From assembly GCF_006438845.1 (NCBI RefSeq), contig NZ_RCZJ01000003.1:340353-404352 (forward strand): DNA of 64,000 nt, in the 5' to 3' direction. Source of the stretch: Variovorax ginsengisoli. GTDB lineage: Bacteria; Pseudomonadota; Gammaproteobacteria; Burkholderiales; Burkholderiaceae_C. Made by a program: the position numbers and the translations under genes. The notes under the pieces were generated by a model. It worked only from the letters and a program-made list of their open reading frames with translations, was not told where the DNA came from and did no database searches. This document shows positions 28,713-37,456 of this stretch, in pieces (positions within the stretch are counted from its first letter, which is position 1; every line of letters begins with the position of its first letter).

Positions 28713-29846
28713 TCACGGGGCCACTTTTGCAGCGCGGTACAGCGCTTTCACCAAATCGGTCTGGGTGATGATCCCCACCAACCTCTGGTCCCTGTCGATG
28801 ATGGGAATGTGATGGTGCCCGTCTTCGGAGAAGAGCGGCACGAGTTCGGCCACGCGCCGCTCCTGGCTCGCCACGCGCACTTCGCGCGTCATGATCTGAC
28901 CCACCGTTTCAGGCTTTTCGGAGTGCACCGCGCCGTCGCGCCGGATCAGAGAACGCAGCCGTTGTGCCATGCCCTCTGGCTGATCGAAACCGGCGTGTTG
29001 CAGAAAGTCGGCCACCGTGACGATACCGAGGATGCGCCGCGAGCGGTCGACCACCGGGAGCGCCTTGATGCGCCGCTGCCGCATCAAGCCCCAGGCTTCA
29101 TCGAGTCCCGCGCCGAAGGGCACCGCCAGTGGGTCGCGCGACATGATGTCGGCGCACCGCAAATGCCCGAAGTTGCGTTCGTAGGCCGCCGCTTCCGCAA
29201 AATGCAGGAGTTCGCTCAGGTCGTCGCGGCTCACGTCGAGCACCTGGTTGTAATGGGCCAGTGCCGCATCCATGTCGGCGTCGCTGAACCGCATGACAGG
29301 CGCCCCTGCAGCGGACGCACGTGCGGGCGCATGGGGATAGCGACGACCGGTGAGCCCGTTGTAAGCCATGCCGGCTGCAACCAGGAGCACTGAGTCGACC
29401 AGCATCGGAAACAGCGCGAAGTCGAAGCGCACCGCACCCATCGCGGCCAGCAAGGCGGTGGCGCCACCCGGCGGATGCAGGCATCGCAAGGCGAACATCA
29501 CGGCCATCGCCAGCATGACCGCTGTGGCACCCGCCCAGGCCGGATCGGCGATCCACATGGCGCACGCCGAGCCCACCAAGGCCGACAGCACGTTGCCACC
29601 GACAACGGGCCAGGGTTGCGCCAAAGGACTTGCAGGCACGGCAAAGACCAGAACCGCACTGGCACCGAGCGGTGCGACCAGCCAAGGGAAACCGGGATAC
29701 GAAGAACCGAGCCAACGCGCCACCAACGCCGTCACCAGGATGCCGATGCCGGCACCTACGAACGCGCGGATGCTTTCACGATGGCCGACCCGCGTCGGCG
29801 CAGGCACGAACCTCGCCCAGAAATCGGGATATTGCTTCTCGGGCAT
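28713..29846 (-). CDS. HPP family membrane protein with two CBS domains
   Basis: A 377-residue fusion. The N-terminal 170 residues are an HPP domain with four or five membrane helices and the diagnostic LRCLHPPGGATALLAAMG. The C-terminal half contains two CBS domains (CADIMSRDPLAVPFGAGLDEA, and GQIMTREVRVASQERRVAELVP followed by HHHIPIIDRDQRLVGIIT). CBS pairs bind adenine nucleotides and usually regulate the attached domain. HPP proteins are suspected transporters, and a nitrite role was reported for plant members. The ATG at 29846 begins the family-type N-terminus MPEKQYPDF; the frame extends upstream without support. It is divergent from the GGDEF-EAL gene over 164 bases. Confidence 0.9.
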   Translation of the reverse strand: MPEKQYPDFWARFVPAPTRVGHRESIRAFVGAGIGILVTALVARWLGSSYPGFPWLVAPLGASAVLVFAVPASPLAQPWPVVGGNVLSALVGSACAMWIADPAWAGATAVMLAMAVMFALRCLHPPGGATALLAAMGAVRFDFALFPMLVDSVLLVAAGMAYNGLTGRRYPHAPARASAAGAPVMRFSDADMDAALAHYNQVLDVSRDDLSELLHFAEAAAYERNFGHLRCADIMSRDPLAVPFGAGLDEAWGLMRQRRIKALPVVDRSRRILGIVTVADFLQHAGFDQPEGMAQRLRSLIRRDGAVHSEKPETVGQIMTREVRVASQERRVAELVPLFSEDGHHHIPIIDRDQRLVGIITQTDLVKALYRAAKVAP

Positions 29847-30010
29847 CGCTGCTTTTCTCGACGCTTTTTTGGGTGGGACTACTGCTGGACTGGAGTCGCG
29901 AAGCTTAGCCTGCGGATGCGCGAGCGAGAATCGGCACCGTTCGGCGCCATGCGCGCCGGCAGCGACTCGCGGCATGACGCTTGCATCGCCCCTGCTGTTC
30001 ACGGGAATCT

Positions 30011-33000
30011 ATGCCGCAATTTTTCAACCGCCACCTAGGCCGACTGAGCGTCGGCCGCAAGCTGCTGGTCATCTACCTGCTGGACCTCACCGCGGTCATC
30101 TTCATCAGCGGCATTCTCATCAACGAGAAGTTCATTGCCATCGATTTCGGCCGCAAGGAGCAAGCTGGCGCCACCTACATCGAACAGCTGCGCCCTACCC
30201 TCTTGGCCGCCGCGGGCTGGCGGGGGGCCGCGGCAGCTTCGCCGGAGTCCCTGGCGCAGCTCGAGTCGGAACTGGGCAGCGGCATGCGCAGTGCCGAAGC
30301 CAACAGCAAGTTCCGGCAGGCCGTGGCGCAATGGACCTCGGAGCCCGCAGACGCGCGCAGCGCAGCGGCGCGGGAAGCACTGGACAAAGGGCGTGCGCTG
30401 GTCGTGCGGGTGGGCAACCAATCCAATCTGATCCTCGACCCCGATCTCGACAGCTACTACACGATGTCGCTGATCCTGTTGCGCTTTCCCGAACTTCTCG
30501 AGCTGAACGCCGCCATGGGCGCACGGCTGCACTCGCACGGTGCACAGGAACTGGAAGCGACCGAGTCGCGCACCAAGTACTTCATCCTCGAAGGGCGCAT
30601 CGACGCCATCGCCGCAGCCATCCGCACCGACTACACCGAAGCATTCGCTGCCGCCAACGGCCCGCTTGAAACCCGCCTCGATGCCTCGCGCCTGAAACTG
30701 CTGGCAGGCATCGACCGTCTCCGCCTTGCTTCACGCGCCGCCCTCGAGGCCGGCATCGGCGAAAGCAGCGTGACGCTGGCGGCCTTCGATGTGTCCCAGC
30801 AGGCACTGTTCGCCGACCTCGACGCCGCGTGGTCGGCCGCCAGCACCGAGCTCCACACGCTGTTGAGCGTGCGCGAGCGCGGCTTCTTCAACCGCATGTG
30901 GTTGCACCTTGGCACGGCACTGTTCCTGCTGCTGCTGATCCTGAGCGCGGTGTTCTACGTGGCGCGGCAGATTTCGCTGCCATTGCGGCGCCTGTCGATC
31001 GTGATGGACACCGTGCGTCGCACCGGCGACCACAGCCTGCGCGCCAAATGGGACAGCAGCGACGAGATCGGTCGGCTGGTGCTGGGCTTCAACGACATGC
31101 TGGCGCAGCTCGACCGCGAGCGCCGCATCCAACAGGAGCTGGCGGCCACCGCGCGCGCTTCCGAAGCGCAACGCGACTTGCTCGCTGCCATTCCGATTCC
31201 GTTGATGGTCACGGCGATTCCCGGCCATGAGGTGCTCAGTGCCAACGCCCCGGCTCAGGCCTGGCTCGGCGGGCGTGGCATCGATCCCTGGGCTGCCGGG
31301 CTCGACGGTGACGTGCGCGCGCATTTCTTCCAGCAACTGGCCGATCGAGGCAGCGTCAACGAATTCGAAGTGCACTGGCAGGGTGGCGGGGCGCCGTCGT
31401 GGGCCGTGCTGTCGGCGCGGCGCCTGACCTACCAGGGGCAGGACGCACTGCTCACCGCCTTCACACCGGTCAATCGGCGCAAGCTCATGGAACAGCGCCT
31501 CGAGCTCTGGTCCAAGGTGTTCGAGGGGTCGAGCGAAGGCATCATGATCATCGACGATCGGCGCATCATCGTCACGGCCAATCGCGCGCTATGCCGGCAG
31601 ACGGGCCACGAGTTGCGCGACTTGGTCGGCGAAAAGCCCGAGCAACTCATGCGCGGCAACAGCAGCGAGCTCGCCGCGTTGTGGGAAGTGCTCGAAGGGC
31701 GCGCCGCCTGGCAGGGCGAAGTGGTCGTCCGGCGTCGCAACGGCACCAGCTACCCGGCCTGGCTCGTCGCCAGCGTCTTGCGCAACAGCGCCGACCGCAT
31801 CTCGCACTACATCCTCACTTCGATCGACATCAGCGATCGAAAGCGCAGCGAAGAACGCATTCGCTTTCTGGCACACCACGACATGCTCACCGAACTGCCC
31901 AACCGTTCGCTGTGCATCGAGCGCATGCGCGCTGCGTTGCAGCAGGCACAGCAGGCCGGCCGTCGCGTGGGCGTGCTGTTCGTCGACCTCGACCGCTTCA
32001 AGAACATCAACGACTCGCTGGGCCACCATGTGGGCGACGCCTTGCTGCGCTCGGTCGCACAGCGCATGACGCAGGCAGTACGTCCGGGCGACACGGTGAG
32101 CCGGCTCGGCGGAGACGAGTTCGTGATCGTGCTCAACGACGTGGCCGACAGCGACGAGATCCAGTCGATCGTCGAGCGCCAGCTGGTGCCGGCGATCCGT
32201 CAGCCGCACCAGATCAACGGCGCCGAACTGCATGTGTCGTGCAGCGTCGGCATGGCCGTGTACCCCGACGATGCGCAAGACACCGACACCCTGATGCGCC
32301 ATGCCGACGTGGCGATGTACCAGAGCAAGGCCGGCGGGCGCGACATGGCGCGCTTCTTCACGCCGGAGATGAACGAACGGGCGCAGACCCGGCTGCGCAT
32401 CGAATCGAGCTTGCGCCACGCCATCGAACGCAACGAGCTGAGCCTGCACTTTCAGCCGCGTGTCGATGCGCAAAGCAGCAGGCTGGTGGGCGTCGAGGCG
32501 CTGCTGCGCTGGCAGCATCCCGCGTGGGGCGCGGTGTCGCCGGCGCAGTTCATTCCGATTGCCGAAGATTCGGGCCAGATCATCGCGATCGGCGCCTGGG
32601 TCATCGCGCGCGCCTGCGAACAGCACGCGACGTGGCGCCGCGATGGCGTGGGCACGGTGCCGGTGTCGCTCAACATGTCCGTGCTGCAGCTGCGCGACGG
32701 CGACGTGGTCGAGGTTCTGAGCGAAGCGCTGCGCATGCACGACGTGAACCCGTCGGACATCGAGATCGAGCTCACCGAATCGAACCTGATGGACGCCGCC
32801 GAGAATTCGCTGAGCCAGTTGCACGCACTCAAGGCGCTGGGCGTGGTGCTGTCGATCGACGACTTCGGCACCGGCTACTCGAGCCTTAACTACCTCAATC
32901 GCTTCCCCATCGACAAGCTCAAGATCGACCAGTCCTTCGTTCACCGGATGCTCGAGGACCCGACCGATCTGGCGATCGTGCGCGCCATCGTCGGCCTGGG

Positions 33001-33178
33001 ACACACGCTGGGCCTGCAGGTGGTGGCAGAGGGCGTTGAGACGCCGCTGGAGGCCGGCACCTTGAAGGCAGCCGGCTGCGACGAGCTGCAGGGCTACCTC
33101 ATCGCCAAGCCGATGCCGCCCGACGAACTTGCGCGCTGGCTGGCGAAGCGCCGCGAGACCGCGGACGATGCGGCCTAA
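30011..33178 (+). CDS. HAMP-PAS-GGDEF-EAL cyclic di-GMP enzyme
   Basis: Membrane-bound sensor of 1055 residues with both cyclic di-GMP synthesis and breakdown domains. Order: TM helix about 18-38; periplasmic sensor about 40-295; TM helix about 297-320; HAMP about 320-370; two PAS-like domains about 385-480 and 490-620; GGDEF domain with an intact GGDEF at 700-704; EAL domain with the EAL triad at 829-831 (GVEALLRWQ) and later FGTGYSSLNYL and KIDQSFVH. Both active-site motifs look intact, so either activity may dominate according to signal. Start ATG at 30011 (MPQFFNRHLGRLSV); an upstream ATG at 29981 is less likely. It faces the AEC gene tail to tail. Confidence 0.93.
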   Translation: MPQFFNRHLGRLSVGRKLLVIYLLDLTAVIFISGILINEKFIAIDFGRKEQAGATYIEQLRPTLLAAAGWRGAAAASPESLAQLESELGSGMRSAEANSKFRQAVAQWTSEPADARSAAAREALDKGRALVVRVGNQSNLILDPDLDSYYTMSLILLRFPELLELNAAMGARLHSHGAQELEATESRTKYFILEGRIDAIAAAIRTDYTEAFAAANGPLETRLDASRLKLLAGIDRLRLASRAALEAGIGESSVTLAAFDVSQQALFADLDAAWSAASTELHTLLSVRERGFFNRMWLHLGTALFLLLLILSAVFYVARQISLPLRRLSIVMDTVRRTGDHSLRAKWDSSDEIGRLVLGFNDMLAQLDRERRIQQELAATARASEAQRDLLAAIPIPLMVTAIPGHEVLSANAPAQAWLGGRGIDPWAAGLDGDVRAHFFQQLADRGSVNEFEVHWQGGGAPSWAVLSARRLTYQGQDALLTAFTPVNRRKLMEQRLELWSKVFEGSSEGIMIIDDRRIIVTANRALCRQTGHELRDLVGEKPEQLMRGNSSELAALWEVLEGRAAWQGEVVVRRRNGTSYPAWLVASVLRNSADRISHYILTSIDISDRKRSEERIRFLAHHDMLTELPNRSLCIERMRAALQQAQQAGRRVGVLFVDLDRFKNINDSLGHHVGDALLRSVAQRMTQAVRPGDTVSRLGGDEFVIVLNDVADSDEIQSIVERQLVPAIRQPHQINGAELHVSCSVGMAVYPDDAQDTDTLMRHADVAMYQSKAGGRDMARFFTPEMNERAQTRLRIESSLRHAIERNELSLHFQPRVDAQSSRLVGVEALLRWQHPAWGAVSPAQFIPIAEDSGQIIAIGAWVIARACEQHATWRRDGVGTVPVSLNMSVLQLRDGDVVEVLSEALRMHDVNPSDIEIELTESNLMDAAENSLSQLHALKALGVVLSIDDFGTGYSSLNYLNRFPIDKLKIDQSFVHRMLEDPTDLAIVRAIVGLGHTLGLQVVAEGVETPLEAGTLKAAGCDELQGYLIAKPMPPDELARWLAKRRETADDAA

Positions 33179-33202
33179 GCCTGAGAGGCGGCGCAGGTCG
33201 GC

Positions 33203-34162
33203 TCAGAAGCGGCCGGCCAACGCCATGGCCGCGCTCAGCGTCAGCAGCGCCAGCACCGTCGAGACCACCACGCTGGCAGTGACCAGCTCTTCCGCCACTT
33301 TGTAGCGCTGCGAAAACAGGAACGCGTTCGCACCGATAGGCATCGCCGCAGCGACCACCATCACAGTGAGCGGCAGGCCCCGCACGCCCAACAGCCAACC
33401 GGTGCCGACCACCAGCAGCGGATGCACGACGTTCTTGACCACGGCCATGGCGAACGCGCCGCGCAGGTGCGTGCCGACCGGCGTCAATGCCAGCGTGATG
33501 CCGACGAGCACCAGCGCCACCGGGCTGAAAGCCTGGCCCAGCAGCAGCAGCGGCTTGTCGATGACTGCGGGCAGGCCCCACCCGGTCTGTGCATAGAGCA
33601 GCCCCGCGATGATCGGCAGCGGCACCGGGTGCAGGATGGAGTTGCGCAGCGCGCGACCGACGGTACGCAGCATGTGCTGCGACGGTGCGCTGTTCGACGC
33701 CGCATGCTCGCGTGCGACCATCAGTTCGATCAACACGGTGGCACTCGTGATGAGGATCAGCGAGTGCAGCGACACCAGCGTGAGCAGCACCACCAGACCC
33801 GGCGGTCCGTAGGCCAGGTCGACCAATGCGACGCCAATGATCACGGTATTGCTGAAAGTGCTGGCGATGGCCAGCACCGCCGCGCGGCGATTGAGTCCGA
33901 GCCAGGCCAGCATGCCGACGAAGATGATGCCGGCCCCGATGAAGTAGGCCGCCACGGGCGTGAAGCTGAGCTGCTCGAAATGCACCTTGCTCATCGAGCG
34001 GAACAGCAGCGCCGGCGCGAGCAGCAGGAAGATCAGGTTGGAAAGGTCTTTGATCGCGTGGGCACCGACCCATTGGCGACGCCCGGCGAGGTAGCCTGCA
34101 GCGATGAGGAGAACGACAGGGAGCAGCGAGGAGAAAACGGGGGAATTCACCGCGACGAGCAT
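33203..34162 (-). CDS. AEC family transporter
   Basis: Auxin efflux carrier family permease of 319 residues with about ten hydrophobic helices. The family often moves organic acids such as malate in bacteria. Family features include VVLLIAAGYLAGRRQW near the N-terminus, LIFLLLAPALLFRSM, and ASTFSNTVIIGVALVDLAYG in the middle with the conserved Asn. The C-terminal half (VVKNVVHPLLVVG, PIGANAFLFSQRY) repeats the pattern. Substrate is unknown. The TonB receptor gene ends 31 bases upstream on the same strand, so co-transcription is possible. Confidence 0.9.
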   Translation of the reverse strand: MLVAVNSPVFSSLLPVVLLIAAGYLAGRRQWVGAHAIKDLSNLIFLLLAPALLFRSMSKVHFEQLSFTPVAAYFIGAGIIFVGMLAWLGLNRRAAVLAIASTFSNTVIIGVALVDLAYGPPGLVVLLTLVSLHSLILITSATVLIELMVAREHAASNSAPSQHMLRTVGRALRNSILHPVPLPIIAGLLYAQTGWGLPAVIDKPLLLLGQAFSPVALVLVGITLALTPVGTHLRGAFAMAVVKNVVHPLLVVGTGWLLGVRGLPLTVMVVAAAMPIGANAFLFSQRYKVAEELVTASVVVSTVLALLTLSAAMALAGRF

Positions 34163-34193
34163 AGCGCTCGCCGCGGTCGCTCACCGTCTGGCG

Positions 34194-36275
34194 CTAGAAG
34201 TTCGCGCGCAGGCCCACCTTGATCGAGCGTCCCGGCAGCGGCGCCGCCGGATACACCGTCGTGGTCAGGATCGAGGTCGCGCTGTAGGCCAGCTGGTTGG
34301 TGATGTTGTCCAGCCGTGCGTACCAGGTGAGCGTCGCGCCGGTCACCTTCATCCGATAGGCCAGTGCCGCGTTCCACAGCGTGTAGCCCGCCGTCTCGCG
34401 CGTGCCATCGGCCGGCACGCGTTGCTGCGCCGAATAGCGGTCGAAGCCGAAGCGCGCCGTCCACGGGCCGTCGCCATAGGCGAGCGCGGCACCGACACGC
34501 ACCGGTGAGATGCGCGGCAGCGGCTCACCCGTGTCGGTGTTGGTGGCGCGCACCAGATCGCCGCGCCATTGCAGGTCGAGCGTACCGCTGCGTTCCATCG
34601 CGGCGAAGCCTTCGTTGCCCAACAGGCGCAGGTTGCCGCTGGCCTCGAGGCCGGTGAAGCGGGCGCGCACGCCGCCGTAGCTGTATTCGGCCAGGGTGTC
34701 TTCGACGGCCGGGTCGGTCACGACATCGCCCGCTTCATCACGCTGAGCACCGGTGGCGTTCAGCCCGATGTAGTTGCGGAAGCGCGTGACATAGGCATTG
34801 ACCCGCGCGTTGTTCGGGCCGTTCTTCCACTGCGCACCGACGTCGAAGCCGATCGAGCGCTCCTTCTCGAGCGATGCATCGCCCACCTCCCACGCTGCGG
34901 TCGCCACGTGCGGGCCGTTGGCGAACAGCTCGTAGTCCTTGGGCGCGCGCTCGGTGTACGCGAGGTTCGACGTGAGCTGCCATTGCGGCGTGAGGTTCAC
35001 CAGAGCGCCGAGAGCCGCGCTGTGCGGGTTGAAGTCTCGCTGGCCTGTCGTGAATCGGGTGATCGACAGGTCGTTGGGGTAGCCGAGCGACTCGACCTTC
35101 ACCTGCTCGGTGCGCGCACCGAAGCTCATTCGGCCCCATGACGTGGCCAGTTCCTCGTGCAGGAAGAGCGCGTTGGCACGCGTGCGGCTGTGGGGTGCGA
35201 AGGCCTCCTCGCCGTCCGCCGAGAAGCGGCTGCTCTCGCTGCTGAAGCCGATCATGCCTTCGAGGTTGCCGATCTTCTGGTGGCGCGCCTCGATGCGCAG
35301 GTCGTTGCTCATGGTGGCGAAGGTCGTGCCGACCTCGCTGCCCTCGAATTCGGTGTGGCGGTAGTCGGTATGGCCGAACTTGGTGTGGATGCTGGTGAAA
35401 AAGCCGCCGGGCCGCCACTCGCCTTCCAGGGCGTAGCGGTCGGACTTCATGCCGATCGTCACTTCGTCCTCGGCCACCGTGCCGTAATCGCTCCGGTAGG
35501 TGCTGGCCGAAGCACCGATCCAGCCGCGGTCGAAGAACAAAGTGCCGCCGACCGCGCCGCCGCGTGCGCTGTTCTGCGAGTTGCAGATGCGGCGCGCCAA
35601 CCCGGGCGAACCGGGCCTCTCGCACTCGAGGTCGATCGGCACGCGCACGTCGTCCGACTTTCGGTCAAAGGCATCGACGTGCAGCGCATAGCGGTCGTTG
35701 CCGCCTTCGAACACCACGCCACCGCTCTTCTCCCGACTGCCGGTGGCGTAGCCCACGTCGGCGCGACCGCCGAAGCCATTGAGCGGCTCGGTCGGGATGC
35801 GGTTATCGATGACGTTGACCACCCCGCCGACGGCGCTGCCGCCGTACTGCAACGCCGACGGACCCCGCAGCACCTCGATGCGGTCGGTGACCAGCGCATC
35901 GACCGGCACTGCGTGGTCGTAGCTCAGCGCCGAGGCGTCGGGCGCGCTGCCGCCGTTCTGAAGAATGCGGATACGGTCACCGTCCTGGCCACGGATGATG
36001 GGTCGGCTCGCGTTGGGGCCAAAGTAGCTGCTGCTCACGCCCGGCACGCCGTCGAGCGTCTCACCCAGCGTGGAGCGAGACCGCAGCAGCAGCGTGTCGC
36101 CCTGCAGCGTCTCCGTGGGCGCGATCAGATCGGCCGCACCGAGCGGGTTGCCTGTGACGGTGACCTCCTTGAGGCTCGGAGCCGGCGCGGCGCCGGTGGT
36201 TTGCGCATGCGCGCTCAAGGCAAGGAACGAAAAGGCGGCGGCGCCGACGGCATGCCGGCTGAAATTGGAAATCAT
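34194..36275 (-). CDS. TonB-dependent receptor (ZnuD-like)
   Basis: Outer-membrane receptor of 693 residues. A signal peptide occupies residues 1-25. The plug domain contains GETLDGVPGVSSSYFGP, RPIIRGQDGDRIRILQN and IEVLRGPSALQYGGSAVGG. The beta-barrel ends in SIKVGLRANF with a C-terminal Phe. From memory, the plug and several barrel segments (HTDYRHTEFEG, IEARHQKIGNLEG, ELFANGPHVATAAWEVGDASL) resemble the neisserial zinc receptor ZnuD. The long His/Cys-rich extracellular loop of that protein is shortened here, with only DLECERPG...RRICNSQ in its place. A zinc or other metal ligand is therefore likely but unproved. It lies downstream of the small His-rich membrane protein. Confidence 0.9.
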   Translation of the reverse strand: MISNFSRHAVGAAAFSFLALSAHAQTTGAAPAPSLKEVTVTGNPLGAADLIAPTETLQGDTLLLRSRSTLGETLDGVPGVSSSYFGPNASRPIIRGQDGDRIRILQNGGSAPDASALSYDHAVPVDALVTDRIEVLRGPSALQYGGSAVGGVVNVIDNRIPTEPLNGFGGRADVGYATGSREKSGGVVFEGGNDRYALHVDAFDRKSDDVRVPIDLECERPGSPGLARRICNSQNSARGGAVGGTLFFDRGWIGASASTYRSDYGTVAEDEVTIGMKSDRYALEGEWRPGGFFTSIHTKFGHTDYRHTEFEGSEVGTTFATMSNDLRIEARHQKIGNLEGMIGFSSESSRFSADGEEAFAPHSRTRANALFLHEELATSWGRMSFGARTEQVKVESLGYPNDLSITRFTTGQRDFNPHSAALGALVNLTPQWQLTSNLAYTERAPKDYELFANGPHVATAAWEVGDASLEKERSIGFDVGAQWKNGPNNARVNAYVTRFRNYIGLNATGAQRDEAGDVVTDPAVEDTLAEYSYGGVRARFTGLEASGNLRLLGNEGFAAMERSGTLDLQWRGDLVRATNTDTGEPLPRISPVRVGAALAYGDGPWTARFGFDRYSAQQRVPADGTRETAGYTLWNAALAYRMKVTGATLTWYARLDNITNQLAYSATSILTTTVYPAAPLPGRSIKVGLRANF

Positions 36276-36354
36276 GGAGGCGGACTCGTTGAAACAATGG
36301 AAGGCCGGCCGCGGCCCATGAACAGGGCGCAGCCAGACGAATAACCAGAAGAAT

Positions 36355-36768
36355 TCAGCGAGTCAGAGGGGGCCCGCGCGCATCGAAGAGCGAGACCCAG
36401 CGGGCGAGTGCTTCGCCCAGGAAGTAGTGGAAACGCGCCATCGGCAAGGCGATGGGCAGCACCACGAGAGGCACCGAGAGCGCGGCGGCGCCAGCGGCGA
36501 GTTGGTCGTAAAGGCGGCAGTCCGCGTCGGCATGGTCACCGAACAGCGCGAACACGCCGCCGTGCGACGCCTCGCCACCGGCATGCGCACGCGACACCCC
36601 TTGCACCTTGTCGACGCCGCCCAACGGGAAGGCCTGCGTCGCCACAGCGTGCTTTGCCCCACCATGCATCACACGGTGCATCAGCCCGAGCGTCGACGCG
36701 AGCCAGAGCGCAATCACCAAAGCGATGACGAGGCTTGCGTTGAGGCGGGAATGGCGCAGGGACTGCAT
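36355..36768 (-). CDS. Small membrane protein, DUF2946-like
   Basis: A 137-residue protein with a hydrophobic N-terminal helix (LVIALVIALWLASTLGLMH, about 12-30) and a second hydrophobic stretch near 94-113. Between them lie scattered His and Cys (HRVMHGGAKHAV, SHGGVFALFGDHADADCRLYDQL). It ends with ARGPPL. That arrangement resembles DUF2946-type proteins found beside TonB receptors for metals. It lies 22 bases after msrA and 79 bases before the receptor gene, so the three may form an operon. A metal-binding accessory role is inference. Confidence 0.72.
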   Translation of the reverse strand: MQSLRHSRLNASLVIALVIALWLASTLGLMHRVMHGGAKHAVATQAFPLGGVDKVQGVSRAHAGGEASHGGVFALFGDHADADCRLYDQLAAGAAALSVPLVVLPIALPMARFHYFLGEALARWVSLFDARGPPLTR

Positions 36769-36790
36769 GCAGGCAACCGGTGAACGGCGC

Positions 36791-37360
36791 TCAGTCCTTG
36801 ACGCGCGCGGCGAAGGTCTTCTGAAACTTCTCGACCTTCGGCCCGACCACGAAGGCGCAATAGCCTTGGTTGGGATGGTTCGCGAAGTAGTCTTGGTGGT
36901 AGGCCTCGGCGGCGGAATAGTTCGCGAGGGGGAGTACCTCGGTCACCACCGGTGAACGGTAGGTCTTGCTCTCGGCGATCTCGCGGATCACCGTGTCGGC
37001 CACCTGCTTCTGCGCATCGTCAAGGACATAGATGCCGCTGCGGTACTGCGTGCCGACGTCGTTGCCCTGGCGATTGAGCGTCGTCGGGTCGTGCACGACG
37101 AAGAAGATCTCGAAGATTTCCCGCAGGCTGATCTGCGTCGGGTCGAAGACCAGCTTGACGACCTCGTTGTGCCCGGTGCGCCCGGTACAGACCTGTTCGT
37201 AGCTCGGGTTGATCGTCTCGCCGTTGGAGTAGCCCGACTCCACGTCGACGATGCCGCGCACGCGGTCGAACACGGCTTCGGTGCACCAGAAGCAGCCGCC
37301 GCCCAGCACGATCGTTTCGGTCGAAGCTGGCGCAGACGAAGGGGAAGATGGAGTGGACAT
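36791..37360 (-). CDS. msrA: Peptide methionine sulfoxide reductase (MsrA)
   Basis: Reduces the S-epimer of methionine sulfoxide in proteins. The 189-residue protein has the catalytic motif GCFWC with Cys23 as nucleophile and Cys26 nearby. It also has EVVKLVFDP, GNDVGTQYRSGIYV and AEAYHQDYFANHP, all typical of MsrA. The TTG at 37375 that opens the frame is unlikely; ATG at 37360 is chosen. Cys in NQGYCAFVV may be the resolving residue. It leads a possible msrA-DUF2946-receptor unit, divergent from the TetR gene. Confidence 0.96.
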   Translation of the reverse strand: MSTPSSPSSAPASTETIVLGGGCFWCTEAVFDRVRGIVDVESGYSNGETINPSYEQVCTGRTGHNEVVKLVFDPTQISLREIFEIFFVVHDPTTLNRQGNDVGTQYRSGIYVLDDAQKQVADTVIREIAESKTYRSPVVTEVLPLANYSAAEAYHQDYFANHPNQGYCAFVVGPKVEKFQKTFAARVKD

Positions 37361-37426
37361 GGCGGGCCGGAGCAAATCGGAGGCCCTTATTGTCGCGGCT
37401 TGACGGGCCGGATGTCGCTCACTACA

Positions 37427-37448
37427 TTACTAACCCGTCAGTCAGTAA
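37427..37448. promoter_or_regulatory. Probable TetR operator
   Basis: Inverted repeat TTACTAAC (37427-37434), six-base centre, GTCAGTAA (37441-37448). Seven of eight positions pair, with one A/G difference. It ends nine bases before the TetR start codon, so it probably mediates autorepression. It also lies 66 bases upstream of msrA, which could be a second target. Confidence 0.75.
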
Positions 37449-37456
37449 CTTCTTCC

